A stretch of DNA of 64,000 nt from Xanthostigma xanthostigma (GCA_963575645.1 OY754464.1:63648948-63712947); one strand, 5' to 3'. Shown: positions 1 to 10,996, counted from the stretch's first letter. A program made the numbers and translations. The notes: generated by a model not told the origin, from the sequence alone.

Positions 1-253
1 TCTTATGACTAAATCTATATAAGCCTTCATAACTAGCCCAGGCTAATTACTCGTCAGAGTAAAGGCCATCTTGTTAAAAAAAAATATGGGCCTTCATAAC
101 AGTAATATTATTGGATAGCTGCAAGCTACTAAAATGTCACAACTCAGAAACTAAAAATTTGCATCATAATATTTCACAGAAAACTGGATCAAACACAAAA
201 AATATTCAATAACAATAAGGAATTACTTTGATTAACGTCTGATTAGAACTCTT

Positions 254-570
254 CAATAAATAAAATTATCGACCAATTTTTCAGACAAATATATTAACAA
301 AATATATATATTCTCTTCAAGTTTTTAAATATCAAAATATTGAAAAAATAATAATAGTTATTATTTTTTCAATATTTTGATAATTAAAAACTTGAAGCGA
401 ATTTTTATTAATAACCAATTAGAAATTAATTATTAATTAATTTTTATATTTTTTAGATCAGTTCTGAAGAAGACACAAATCCGGGCCGAAACGTTAATAT
501 ATTGAATTATTATATTTTTTGTTAATATATTAATTGTCTGAAAAATTGATGGATAATTTTATTTATTGAA
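254..570. repeat. Inverted-repeat element with degenerate hammerhead-like core
   Basis: Inverted copies of a segment around 'attatcgaccaatttttcag' lie at about 254-305 and 520-570. Between them is a near-perfect AT palindrome (about 316-394). A motif CTGAAGA...GAAAC lies at 464-492. The same architecture recurs at 9879-10195 and 21987-22291, and related single arms occur at 55424-55765. I infer a Penelope-type retroelement terminal repeat in inverted arrangement. The stem between CTGAAGA and GAAAC is eroded in this copy (gacac against gggcc). It lies in the last intron of UGT-A. Confidence 0.55.
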
Positions 571-662
571 AAAGGAATTAAATTCACATTTTCACTGTGA
601 TATTATTCCTTTTTCAGAGACATAAAATGATCTAAATATTTTTTAATGACGTTTCATTACAG

Positions 663-939
663 ATATAAAGAGAATATCAAAAAAGCTTCGGCACAATTCA
701 GAGACCAGCCACACACATCAATGGAAAGAGCCATATTCTGGACTGAGTATGTCCTGAGACACGGTGGGGCACAGCATCTGCAACCCCCTTCCCTTTACAT
801 GCCGGCTTACCAGACGTATTCCCTGGACGTCATGGCTCTCCTAGTGACAATAGGAATCACTACAATAACCTTACCTATCTGTTTATGCCGATACTTGTTT
901 TGCAGAAAAAGAAATGTTAAAAAATTAAAAACAAATTAA
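663..939 (+). CDS. UDP-glycosyltransferase A, terminal exon only (gene truncated by window)
   Basis: This is the last coding exon of a UGT whose other exons lie left of the window. It follows a pyrimidine-containing 'cattacag' acceptor, begins in phase 2, and ends at a TAA. The 92 encoded residues are identical to exon 5 of UGT-B. They include the conserved RAIFWTEYVLRH stretch, one hydrophobic transmembrane helix near the C-terminus, and a short basic tail ending KLKTN. That ending fits the KxKxx ER-retrieval pattern (Lys at -3 and -5). The family transfers sugar from a UDP-sugar to small lipophilic molecules in the ER lumen, and this exon anchors the enzyme. The exon is intact and I see no sign of decay. 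Whether the whole gene is functional cannot be judged from here. Confidence 0.85.
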
Positions 940-1127
940 AAGTATTCTTTGAGACATAATATTTTCTTCTTTTTTTATTTTTAAACATTTAAAATTAAAT
1001 AACGTTTTATTTGACATTGAAAAATGTTAGCATAATTTTTATCATTATTATAAAGCAATTAGCATAATTTTGATATAATTTTAACAGCAGTTTAGCAAAT
1101 TTTATAAACATTATTTTTTTGTGATGT

Positions 1128-1320
1128 AACTACAAATTTACGGTTTTCGGATTATTCCCTTTACTTGTGCTATAAGACATTGCTTCCTGCTTAGTTTCAT
1201 GATTCTAAGTCAACGGGAAGCACCCTAAAGATTTTGATTCCCAAGAATCTTGACAGACAGACGGACAACAAAGTGATCCTATAAGGGTTCCTTTTTTCCT
1301 TTTGAGGTACGGAACCCTAA
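1128..1320 (+). repeat. RTE-like LINE/SINE 3' tail
   Basis: The segment contains 'gacagacagacggacaac', then 'gtgatcctataagggttcc', and ends 'tacggaaccctaaaaa'. I recognise this as a common 3' tail of insect RTE-type non-LTR elements and their SINE derivatives. A second copy lies at about 10735-10926 in the paralogous spacer. No coding sequence is visible. Confidence 0.6.
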
Positions 1321-1327
1321 AAACAAG

Positions 1328-1390
1328 TGATCAATTGAGACGATATTTTTAAACTGTCGTGACAGTAAAAAATATCGTCCCAATTGATCA
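1328..1390. repeat. Short palindrome in UGT spacer
   Basis: Arms of about 23 bp, 'tgatcaattgagacgatatt' and its near-complement, flank a centre that is itself palindromic (actgtcgtgacagt). The duplicate at about 10928-10995 has one base change in an arm. It directly abuts the Harbinger element on its right. Confidence 0.6.
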
Positions 1391-1393
1391 TAA

Positions 1394-2665
1394 AGGTACG
1401 TTTACACGGCGACAGTAACACTCGACAGTTACAGTCACGATAATAAGTTACTATTGTGACTGTAACTGTAACTGTCTAGGAACTATCACCGTGTAAACTA
1501 GTGATGTGCCAGATATCCGTATCCGCGGATATCCGAGGGAGAAGAAAGATCCGTATCCGTATCCGCGGATATCCGAGGGAGAAGAAAGATCCGTATCCGT
1601 ATCCGTTAGTTTTATGGCGGATCTTTTACCTTATTAATTTTCAATTCATAGATGAAATTTTATATATACTCATAGGTGATTAGGTAATAATGAAAAACTG
1701 TTAAATTCCATTCAGATTATTTTTTATTTCTTAAAATCGTATTTGGCACCTTTATATTGCAAAAATTTATCGTAGTGAGTACCATACCAATAGTACATAA
1801 CTCAAAGGTACTAATAAAAAACTATCTTTGTAATGAGATATTGCACATCGATCTCTGGAAATAGACAATCTGTTATGATATTTAACGAAGAAGTCAATAA
1901 CTTTTTCCCATAACAGTCTCTTTCCAAAGGTCGATGTGCAATATTTACCGCCGCGTACTCTAAGAAAGTTAAGATCCGTATCCGTATCCGCGGATCTTGA
2001 AACCAAGTATCCGTATCCGCGGATCTTGAAACCAAATATCCGTATTCACATCCGTATCCGCGGATATGCATTTTTAACGATCCGGCACATCACTAGTGTA
2101 AACATAATGACAGCTGCTGTCACACTGTCAGCTATCAAACTATCAAGCTCGGCTAGATAGTTAACAGTAAATAGTTGACAGTGTGACAGCAACTTCTATC
2201 ATGTAAACAGTGATTACCACACTGTCAACTACTATCGTACGATTTTTGTATATTGTTGTTATCAACTATTACTTGTTATCACGTATACCTACAGTTTTAA
2301 GTTCAATTTTGAGTTTTAAATTCAACTGATTTAAATATTTAATTTTAATGTTTAAATTATAATAATTAAAAATGGTATTTGATACTATTGAATTCCTGAA
2401 ACATTATGAAGAGCATCCCTCTTTATGGGATAAAACTATACCAGACTTCAAGAATCGGCAAAAAAGAAATGCGGCTGAAGAAAAATTATTACCCATCTCG
2501 GAACTTTCTAACATAAAAGAATTACGATCAAAAATCAGAAGTATTAGAGGAAACACAATAATTACTGTCACCGTGAAAACACTCATCTCATGTGACAGTT
2601 ACAGCTGTCGCATTACTATACGACAGTGCTATCATGACTGTTACTGTCGCCGTGTAAACGTACCT
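1394..2665 (+). mobile_element. PIF/Harbinger element with MADF-domain remnant
   Basis: Terminal inverted repeats 'aggtacgtttacacggcgac' and its complement are flanked by the 3-bp duplication TAA (1391-1393 and 2666-2668), as expected for PIF/Harbinger. The right part (2372 to about 2560) encodes residues resembling the start of a MADF DNA-binding domain (FLKHYEEHPSLWDK...). This is the type of accessory protein carried by Harbinger elements. The reading frame then runs into the terminal repeat. A hAT element is inserted inside (1499-2095). No transposase is left, so this is a non-autonomous derivative. Confidence 0.75.
1499..2095. mobile_element. Non-autonomous hAT element nested in the Harbinger element
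   Basis: The ends are 'tagtgatgtgcc' and 'ggcacatcacta', flanked by the perfect 8-bp duplication gtgtaaac (1491-1498 and 2096-2103). Both ends carry short tandem variants of 'ccgtatccgcggat'. The small reading frames inside simply translate this repeat. The target lies within the Harbinger sequence, so the hAT arrived later. Confidence 0.85.
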
Positions 2666-3071
2666 TAAAGAACGAGTTAAAATAACAAAAAACAAACCCG
2701 ACATGTCCGGTTTGTTGCTTGTGTGTGCACTCTAAATTTCTACTCATTATGACAATTTGACGACTTTAGACTATTAATTCTGTAATTATTATTGTATGAT
2801 CACAATCTAAAATCATTATAAACCCAGATTTTCTGACCCAAAATCATTGCTTTTAATATAGATTTATGAAAGTTTTATCGAAAGTTAAAAATTCACAATC
2901 ATATTTTATGCAAGCCTATCCAACGGCAACTATACAATGATGTACCAACCTATAATGACTGTTCAATGTCACTGCCGTCACAGGTAAATAAATAAAAAAC
3001 GAGTGATAATAATAATAATTAGTAGGACTACGTCACTACGTGGTTCTACTCCCAAAAAACATTACTAAGTA

Positions 3072-3076
3072 TCAGT
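3072..3076 (+). promoter_or_regulatory. Candidate arthropod initiator (TCAGT) of UGT-B
   Basis: TCAGT lies about 50 bp before the start codon and is conserved at 12690-12694 before UGT-C. UGT-D also has a TCAGT, at 20467-20471, about 16 bp before its ATG. No TATA box is evident. This is a motif match only. Confidence 0.35.
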
Positions 3077-3125
3077 CTAAACAAAACTATCAAGTGAAGA
3101 CGACGGCAGACCAAATAATAATAAT

Positions 3126-6100
3126 ATGCTGTCCTTCCCGCGTGTGCTATGCCTCAGCACAGTGTTTTGTTTGTACACAATAACAAGTGATTGTGCGAAC
3201 ATACTGGCTATCACTCCTGCGTTATCCCCAAGCCATCACATTTGGAACAAGGCATTACTTCTTGCACTTGTCGAAAGAGGACACAATGTTACTTTCATTG
3301 GACCCGATAAAGAAGAGAACAAAGTGAACTTCACTGGAATTCACCTGGAAGGTACCTATATTTATGTGCTAATGTACCCAATTACGCCGACGCACCCATG
3401 TGTTAAAATCCATACTAATATTAAAAGTGCGAAAGTAACTCTGTCTGTCTGTCGGTTTCTCTGTTAACGCTTTCATGGCCAAACCGCTGGGTCGATTGTG
3501 ATGAAATTTAATATGGAGATATTTTGAAGCCTGGGGAAAGACAGGCTACTTTTTTTTCAAAATTCAACCCATATGGGGATCAAGTGGGGGTTTTAATATT
3601 GTATGAAGTTTCGCTTTCACGACCAGACCGCTGGGCCTATTGTGATAAAATATAATATGGGAATAGTTTAAGCTCTCGGGAAGTTCATAAACTACTTTTT
3701 TTTCAAAATTTAAACCATAAGGAGGTTTTATGACTTCTCATAAATTAAGATTAAAAGTTAATGCGAAATCTTAATGCGCCCAAATTGTGTAATGGTACAC
3801 GTTTACAAGTTTTTTATCTGGGTCAAAATATTGTTGGGGCTATTATAATTAGTGGCAAATCTAAAGCAGACAGTGTTCTAATACCAATTATATACCAATG
3901 GACTTGCCTTTTCAATTTAAAAGATTACAATTTCCATTAAAAACTGCTTTTGGGATAACTATAAACAAAGCCCAAGAGCAAACACTTAAGGTAGTTGGCA
4001 TTCATTTAGAATAAAATATTTTTAACAAAAAAATTGAACCGACTTCACACTAAAAAGTAAAAAATAATTGCGTATTGAAATGTTTTGGAGTCGGTGTCAG
4101 TCAAAATGAAATCTATTCCGAGAACTACACCAACTCCAAAAAATTTCAATACGCAATTATTTCTTACTTTTTAGTGTGAAGTCGGTTGAATTTTTTTGTT
4201 AAAAATATTTTATTTTTCTCTTTTTAGTGTTAATCTAACACTAAAAATCGGTGAACATACATAAAAAACATTATGCGTGCCTTTGAAATTTGAGAGTTTC
4301 CCTCGATTTCTCCGGATTCCACCATCAGATCCTGACTTGGTTCCGATGGGACCACCTCTAAGGTGCACTCTTTCGAATAAAAAAAAAATTGAAAATCGAT
4401 CCATAATTGACGGAGAAATCGGTGAACATACATAAAAAAAATTTTAAAAAAATATACAGACGAACATAGAACCTCCTCCTTTTTTTTGAAGTCGGTTAAA
4501 AACCATGTTTTTCTCACAGATAGATATTTATGTAGCTTGCTCACGTGTATAGAAGTCACAAAATTGTTATGTTTTTGCAAAAGATGGTAAAACCAAAAAC
4601 ATTGGGCCATCTTAAATTAGAGTCTTGTTTGGGTTTATGAATTTTTTATTGAATTATACCTATCAATTGTACACTGTGCTGAATTCCGCACAGACATAGT
4701 CGCGCGTAAAAGCTAGTTAGTTATATAAATTATCGCTTGCCATTATTCATTTAACATTTATTTAAAAATAAATACAATTTTTTTCTGATACCTATTACAA
4801 TTTCCAAAACATTCGCATGAATTTTGCGAATGAGAATGTCAAAAAATATGCAAATGTTCATTACGTCACTAGTTAGTGTTTGGTCTGTTTTCGACCTTTT
4901 TCTCATGTTCTTTGTTTTTTCAAAATGTCTCATGAACCAGTTGGTTTTACAAACTAGAGTATCTAAATTTACTACAGTTTGACCCTCAAACCAGCTCTGT
5001 AGCTTAAAACAAACTCCGAGCATTTTTCTCAAAAAGTTTCAGCAAAAGTTTAAATTCCATAGTTCAAGGCTTTATATGCTCACTGACGGATATAACGAAC
5101 TTATTTTAACAGTGCCTTGAGTTTCGTTATAACGAAGGGAGAGAGAGATTGTGAATTATAGACGCTCAACAGCTGAGGTCATCAGCGTCTATAATATAGC
5201 GAAGATTTACTGTATTGGTTTAATATTTTAAAGTAATTAAATATTTTAAATTAATTATTTGTCAATCTGTATGTAGTTTAATGTTCAAGGGCTTGTTATC
5301 TACGTTTATCTACTCTCAGTGTATTTACATATGTTTAGTTTTATATACTCGATTTTTTGGTTATATATTGTACCAAATTATACAGTTAACAAAACAAATA
5401 ATAAATATTGCAAATTCACGTCTCATAATTGATGTAAACCTTAGTGTTCTTGATATTCATATCATACTTACATTATCATACTTACCTTTAATTGATCTTA
5501 TGTTTACGCATATAGCCCTAGTTGCTGAGCGTTTTATATTTAAATAAAAAAAAAGAAAATTGGTTGCCTGTAAAGTCGGTTTACGGACGATAGTTTTACG
5601 TGATAACGTATTCCGTAATACATAACCTAAACCTCACAAAATTTGGTTTCAATCCGCTTATCCTTGGTGTCGGAATGATAAGAAATGTCAAAAGTGACGT
5701 TTGCAACTGTCAAAGTATTATGTTCTAATAATAATTAGTTATTCCAATACTTAACTTAGAAGGCGTTGCATTTCACAAAATACTAATGTCAAAAAATTGA
5801 ATTAAACATTAGAAATGCAGCCGTTTTCATGTTAAGACAAGACATACGTTATTTTCTAATTTCCATGTACGGCAAACAAAGACGACCGACCGCGTCGCGT
5901 CATGCATTAGACAACATTGCATTTATACAGCTATTTTTCTATATAAATTTGTATAAAAAAACTGTTTAGGCAAATTCTGTTATACGAAATCTATGTAAAA
6001 TGTTCTCCTCTTTCGTTTAAGACTGGTTTCAAACCGATCTGATTTAAATTGAGCGAGAAATTAGCAAAAAGCACGCACAGGGTCAGGCGGAACGTTACGC

Positions 6101-9100
6101 GTTAGGGACGTTAGGAACGTTAGGAACGTTACGTTACACTTTTTCGAACATGCAGCCGGTGTTTTATCAATTTATAAGATTGGTGATTCATCAATTTATA
6201 AGACGTTATCACGTCAAAAAAATATTGCAAATAAACTAATTATATAAAAGTTTCATGATAACAATAAAAAATGAAATTCCAACCAACTGGGCAACAGAAC
6301 CATTCCAATTTTAAAATATTGACATACTAGCCGCTACCCGCGGCTACGCCCGCGATTGAGATGGAAATCGACTTTTGACATGCATATCAGGGGTTGAGGT
6401 ATTGCACATATTTTGACAAACAATTTTCTTATTTTTCGTAAAAAATTTTTATTTTTTTTTTAATAAAAAGTATCCTATGTTACTTCTAATACCTTCAAGA
6501 GTGTATGTGCAAAGTTTCATGATGATCGGTTAAGTAGTTTTTGCGTGAAAGCGTAACAAACAAACTTACATTCGCATTTATAATATTAATATGATTGACA
6601 AATTGTAATACATAAAGTAAAGTGTCTGCAAACGCGTATCTTGACACGGGTAACGACTAGTAATAAATATTATATTTGCGTTTGGATGGTTACATAATAT
6701 GGTTTCACACGTAATTTAACCAAAACGTATATACCTACTTGTAAGTTAAGTAACTAATTTATTTTTGACAGATCTTCAGAACAACACAACAGCTGACTTT
6801 TTTATTTTCGTGATATTTCCGAAACTATAAAGCTAAGAAAAAGATTTTTTTTACAAAACTTTCTTGGAAATATAAATATAATAATAAACCGATATGAAAA
6901 GTACACCATTATAACAGAGCAACGTTCAAGCGCATATCTATTTTGTGCAAGCGTCGATCTCCATCCCCAAAAAAAAAAACTAGAAATCTATTCATATTTA
7001 AAACATATTTACCCACCGTAAACAAAAAAAAATGTTCCTCTAATATTAGTGGTAATAATATAATGCATTTAAATGTCAATTTCTCGACATAGCAGATGCC
7101 ATCAGCACTATTTTCCCCTTGACTGTAATTTCAAATAGAAAGCTCAAACGAACACAACTTAACAATAATATACTAAGTAAAATATATTTCAGGTGTTTAC
7201 GAAGCCATTCATGATGATTACGACTTTGAAACACTTCATAATAGTGGCCCATTCAAAAATTGGTACGACGTCTTTGAATACCTGGAAGAAACATGCAAAC
7301 TTCAACTGAAGACGAACGGTTATCAAAAAGCCAAAAAACTACCGCAGAATTTGAAAATTGATTTGATTCTAGCGGATCTATTCGGCTGGGAATGCTTTTA
7401 TCCTCTACTAGAAAAATTTGGATCGAAACCAGTAATTGCGACAAGTCCTTATGGAATATTTCCCTGGAATGGTCACAATACCGGCGATTATGACTACCCT
7501 GCAATTTTACCTATTGCTAAATATACAAATCACATGACCTTGAAAGAAAGATTTCTGAATTTTATATTATCAAATTTCCTAAACTATTATCGTAGATACC
7601 ATTACCTACCACACGTGGAAACTATGGTGAAAAGACAATTTGACGGTGATGTAAAATCATTAGTTGAAGTTGATAAAATATTCAGTTTATTTTTAGTAAA
7701 CGATGATCCAATAGCAAACTTTCCTCGGCCAAATGTACCGACAATAATTCAAGTGGCCGGACTACATGCAAAACCAGCTGGTCCAATCCCAAATGTGAGT
7801 AAAATATTGAGAATTAGTTCCGCAAAAAGCTGAGAAATAGGTCACTGAAAATATTTAGTTTCAACGAAACATTTAAATAATGAACTAAATTTAGATATTT
7901 AATGAAATCTAATATACCGGGTGTTTCAAAAGTCCCGAAACGGCTTAATATTTTTATCGGGTAAGCCGGATTAAAAATGTTAAAATGGTTTCTTTAATAT
8001 GTTTTTCCTGTCTATCGAATTGCAAAATTATATTTTGGGTCCCATAGTGCACAGCTTTGAAATTTTAAAATGGGAACCATACTTTTTTATTCCATATTTG
8101 GATCTGCGGAAAATTTTACATACGTTTTCGTCTTAGTATTTTTTAATTATCGGGTTCTATGTGGAATCCGCTGACTCCGAATATGAAATAAAAAAGTATG
8201 GTTCGCATTTATAATTTCAAAGGTAAGCCCTACAGGGCCCTTTGAGGGTCCTCGGGCCTAAAATCAAATTTTGGTATTCAATAGATAGGAAAAAGCTTTT
8301 AAAGAAACCATTTTTACATTTTTAGTCCGGCTTACCCGATAAGAAATATTAAGCCGTTTCGGGACTTTTGAAACGCCCGGTATATAAAGATAGAGGTTTT
8401 TACGTTATCGCGGTTCAAGTTATCAAGGTTCTACTGTATTTAAAATTGATAGTCAACTATCACAATAATTTCATTTTGATTCTTATTCAATTTTAAGAAA
8501 ATAAAAAACTATCTAGACAACGCCAAACATGGATTCGTACTTTTCTCATTGGGCACAAATATGCGTTCGGACAAACTATCCCCCCAAGTACGAGACACAC
8601 TATTGAACGCATTTCGGCAGATACCACAACTGGTATTATGGAAATTTGAATCTGATTCTATTCCAAATCTACCAGACAACGTTATCATAGAAAAATGGCT
8701 ACCAGGACAAGGAAATATTTTAGGTAAGACGCAAACTTCCGTTAATATAGGTATATTTATAAATTGTATTATTGTATTGTCATAGGTTCTTAATACGTGT
8801 GCAAAATTTCAAACTATTTAGACGTCTGGAAATAGGTAAAAATTAAATTGAAAGATTCCTTTAATACATACATAAGATACATGCATACAAAAAATATGTA
8901 TTATCTGCAAATTTAGAAATAAAGTGTAATTTAGTGAAATATATAATAAAGAATGTCTCGACATTTCTTTCAGCGCATCCAAACATCCGCGTCTTCATTA
9001 CCCACGGAGGTGCTCTGAGTACCCAAGAAGCATTATTTCACGGCGTGCCTATACTTGGATTTCCTCTCTTTGCTGACCAATATACTAACGTAAATAAAAT

Positions 9101-10564
9101 GGTTGAAAGAGAACATGGACTTCGTTATGATATCATGGACAATGCAAATGCTGACACGTTACTTGCGACTTTAAAAGAAGTTATCAATAATCCTAAGTGA
9201 GAAAAAAAAATACTATCTTTAAATATTGTGGACGTCCCACATTTTCTTTTTGTCGGTATCTAAATCACAAAACAGATTACGAAACAATTTTTTTGAGAAT
9301 TTTTAGAAGATTTTTCTATAACAAACCGTTTCCCAAAAGTGTGTCTTTCAATTGACTTGAAATGACTAGATCTATTGTCACTCTCATTGATCTCCACAGG
9401 GAAGATTATTTATTTAGATCTGTTCCTATAGGTAAAAAAGTTAAACGTCATTACAATATGGCAGTTTAAGCGCAACGTTTTAAATATATACCTACGTATA
9501 TTTGTTTAATTCTTAGTTAAAATTAAGAAGAAAGATATAAGAACTAAAAAGTTTGTTTACATTATTTGCTTAAAATTTCTTCAAAATTATTAAGTTTCAA
9601 TCTTGGGACGACTCTATTCCCTTTCTCTTATGACTAAATCTATATAAGCCTTCATAACTAGCCCAGGCTAATTACTCGTCAGAGTAAAGGCCATCTTGTT
9701 AAAAAAAAATATGGGCCTTCATAACAGTAATATTATTGGATAGCTGCAAGCTACTAAAATGTCACAACTCAGAAACTAAAAATTTGCATCATAATATTTC
9801 ACAGAAAACTGGATCAAACACAAAAAATATTCAATAACAATAAGGAATTACTTTGATTAACGTCTGATTAGAACTCTTCAATAAATAAAATTATCGACCA
9901 ATTTTTCAGACAAATATATTAACAAAATATATATATTCTCTTCAAGTTTTTAAATATCAAAATATTGAAAAAATAATAATAGTTATTATTTTTTCAATAT
10001 TTTGATAATTAAAAACTTGAAGCGAATTTTTATTAATAACCAATTAGAAATTAATTATTAATTAATTTTTATATTTTTTAGATCAGTTCTGAAGAAGACA
10101 CAAATCCGGGCCGAAACGTTAATATATTGAATTATTATATTTTTTGTTAATATATTAATTGTCTGAAAAATTGATGGATAATTTTATTTATTGAAAAAGG
10201 AATTAAATTTACATTTTCACTGTGATATTATTCATTTTTCAGAGACATAAAATGATCTAAATATTTTTTAATGACGTTTCATTACAGATATAAAGAGAAT
10301 ATCAAAAAAGCTTCGGCACAATTCAGAGACCAGCCACACACATCAATGGAAAGAGCCATATTCTGGACTGAGTATGTCCTGAGACACGGTGGGGCACAGC
10401 ATCTGCAACCCCCTTCCCTTTACATGCCGGCTTACCAGACGTATTCCCTGGACGTCATGGCTCTCCTAGTGACAATAGGAATCACTACAATAACCTTACC
10501 TATCTGTTTATGCCGATACTTGTTTTGCAGAAAAAGAAATGTTAAAAAATTAAAAACAAATTAA
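3126..10564 (+). CDS. UDP-glycosyltransferase B (five exons, 517 residues)
   Basis: Coding exons: 3126-3351, 7193-7794, 8498-8723, 8974-9196, 10288-10564. All junctions are GT-AG, with phases 1,0,1,2, and the joined frame is open. In order the protein has a signal peptide (about 1-23) and the acceptor-binding domain. A Ser-His near residues 36-37 is the likely catalytic base, and IDLILAD supplies the candidate Asp. The UDP-sugar signature follows (FITHGG at about 359-364, GVP 375-377, DQ 386-387). Near the end come a transmembrane helix (about 482-504) and a cytosolic tail ending KLKTN, a KxKxx ER-retrieval signal. Length is typical of the family. Expected role is conjugation of lipophilic xenobiotics or endogenous compounds with UDP-glucose in the ER lumen; the substrate cannot be read from sequence. 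Intron 1 (3.8 kb) is packed with repeats. The loop before the signature reads WLPGQGNIL, one residue longer than the usual WxPQ form. Confidence 0.92.
3371..3790 (+). repeat. RTE-like repeat tail in UGT-B intron 1
   Basis: The segment opens 'actctgtctgtctgtcgg' and continues with two similar stretches reading 'ccaaaccgctgggtcgattg' or 'ccagaccgctgggcctattg'. This is the usual wording of RTE-type LINE tails in insects. The paralogous stretch in UGT-C (from about 12990) is diverged and shorter. Confidence 0.5.
3811..4012 (+). mobile_element. Helitron helicase remnant
   Basis: Translated with one frameshift, the segment reads SGKSKADSVLIP...DLPFQFKRLQFPLKTAFGI, then TINKAQEQTLKVVGIHLE and a stop. 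This matches the C-terminal Pif1-like helicase motifs of Helitron Rep/helicase proteins (typically '...RLQFPV..AFAMTINKSQGQT'). Only this tail survives. A shorter, more damaged copy is at 14030-14215 in UGT-C. Confidence 0.7.
4013..4498. mobile_element. Fold-back element, present in UGT-B but absent from UGT-C
   Basis: The element opens with a large hairpin (about 4017-4215) whose arms read 'tttttaacaaaaaaattgaa' followed by 'ccgacttcacactaaaaagt' and the complement. A second block follows and ends in 'ctcctccttttttttgaagt'. A close copy is at 42059-42545. In UGT-C the equivalent site (about 14213) lacks it and continues directly from the Helitron remnant. Confidence 0.65.
5075..5215. repeat. 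Tigger-like end fragment with small hairpin insertion
   Basis: 'ttcgttataacgaag' and 'tactgta' match one end of the pogo/Tigger-like elements elsewhere in the window. Compared with UGT-C (14778-14846), this copy has about 60 extra bases. These contain a hairpin with arms 'tatagacgct' and 'agcgtctata'. Confidence 0.45.
5555..6240. repeat. Dispersed repeat shared with BicD intron 2
   Basis: The stretch 'ctgtaaagtcggtttacgga' ... 'gtgataacgtattccgtaat' and a later part with 'gggtcaggcggaacgtt' and 'catcaatttataaga' are repeated, more compactly, at 46140-46350. Several 'acgttaggaacgttaggaac' units (about 6100-6140) form a short tandem array. There are no coding features. Confidence 0.45.
6328..6594 (+). 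repeat. RTE/SINE-type repeat
   Basis: It begins 'ctagccgctacccgcggcta' and ends with 'gcgtaacaaacaaacttaca' then 'ttcgcatttataatatta'. I recognise this as a very common insect RTE-derived 3' segment. It lies in intron 1 of UGT-B. Confidence 0.6.
7917..8380. mobile_element. Tc1/mariner-type MITE in UGT-B intron 2
   Basis: Inverted ends 'ccgggtgtttcaaaagtccc' and complement, with long imperfect arms, are flanked by TA on both sides. The orthologous insertion is in UGT-C at 16659-17136, so it predates the B/C duplication. Confidence 0.7.
9879..10195. repeat. Second copy of the inverted-repeat element (UGT-B intron 4)
   Basis: This is the near-identical duplicate of 254-570, with the CTGAAGA...GAAAC motif at 10089-10117. 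It lies in the last intron of UGT-B, just upstream of exon 5. The stem is eroded in the same way as in the first copy. Confidence 0.55.
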
Positions 10565-10996
10565 AAGTATTCTTTAAGACATAATATTTTCTTCTTTTTT
10601 TTTTTTTTTTTTATTTGACATTGAAAAATGTTAGCATAATTTTTATCATAATTATAAAGCAATTAGCATAATTTTGATATAATTTTAACAGCAGTTTAGC
10701 AAATTTTAAAAACATATTTTTTTGTGATGTAACTACAAATTTACGGTTTTCGGATTTTTCCCTTTACTTGTGCTATAAGACATTGCTTCCTGCTTAGTTT
10801 CATGATTCTAAGTCAACAAGAAGCACCCTAAAGGTTTTGATTCCCAAGAATCTTGACAGACAGACGGACAACAAAGTGATCCTATAAGGGTTCCTTTTTT
10901 CCTTTTGAGGTACGGAACCCTAAAAACAAGTGATCAATTGAGACGATATTTTTAAACTGTCGTGACAGTAAAAAATATCGTTCCAATTGATCATAA

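Noticed and set aside
663..939. UGT-A exon as a solitary pseudogene exon
   Set aside because: The exon is intact, has a proper acceptor and lies at the window edge at the array's regular spacing, so a truncated view of a full gene is more likely.
4210..4610. - strand frames in the fold-back element as a gene
   Set aside because: Similar frames occur in the copy at 42259-42806, but they cross the repeat boundary and show no known domain.
7947..7960. 'cccgaaacggc' as another hammerhead GAAA box
   Set aside because: No CTGANGA box or stem upstream; it is part of a mariner MITE end.
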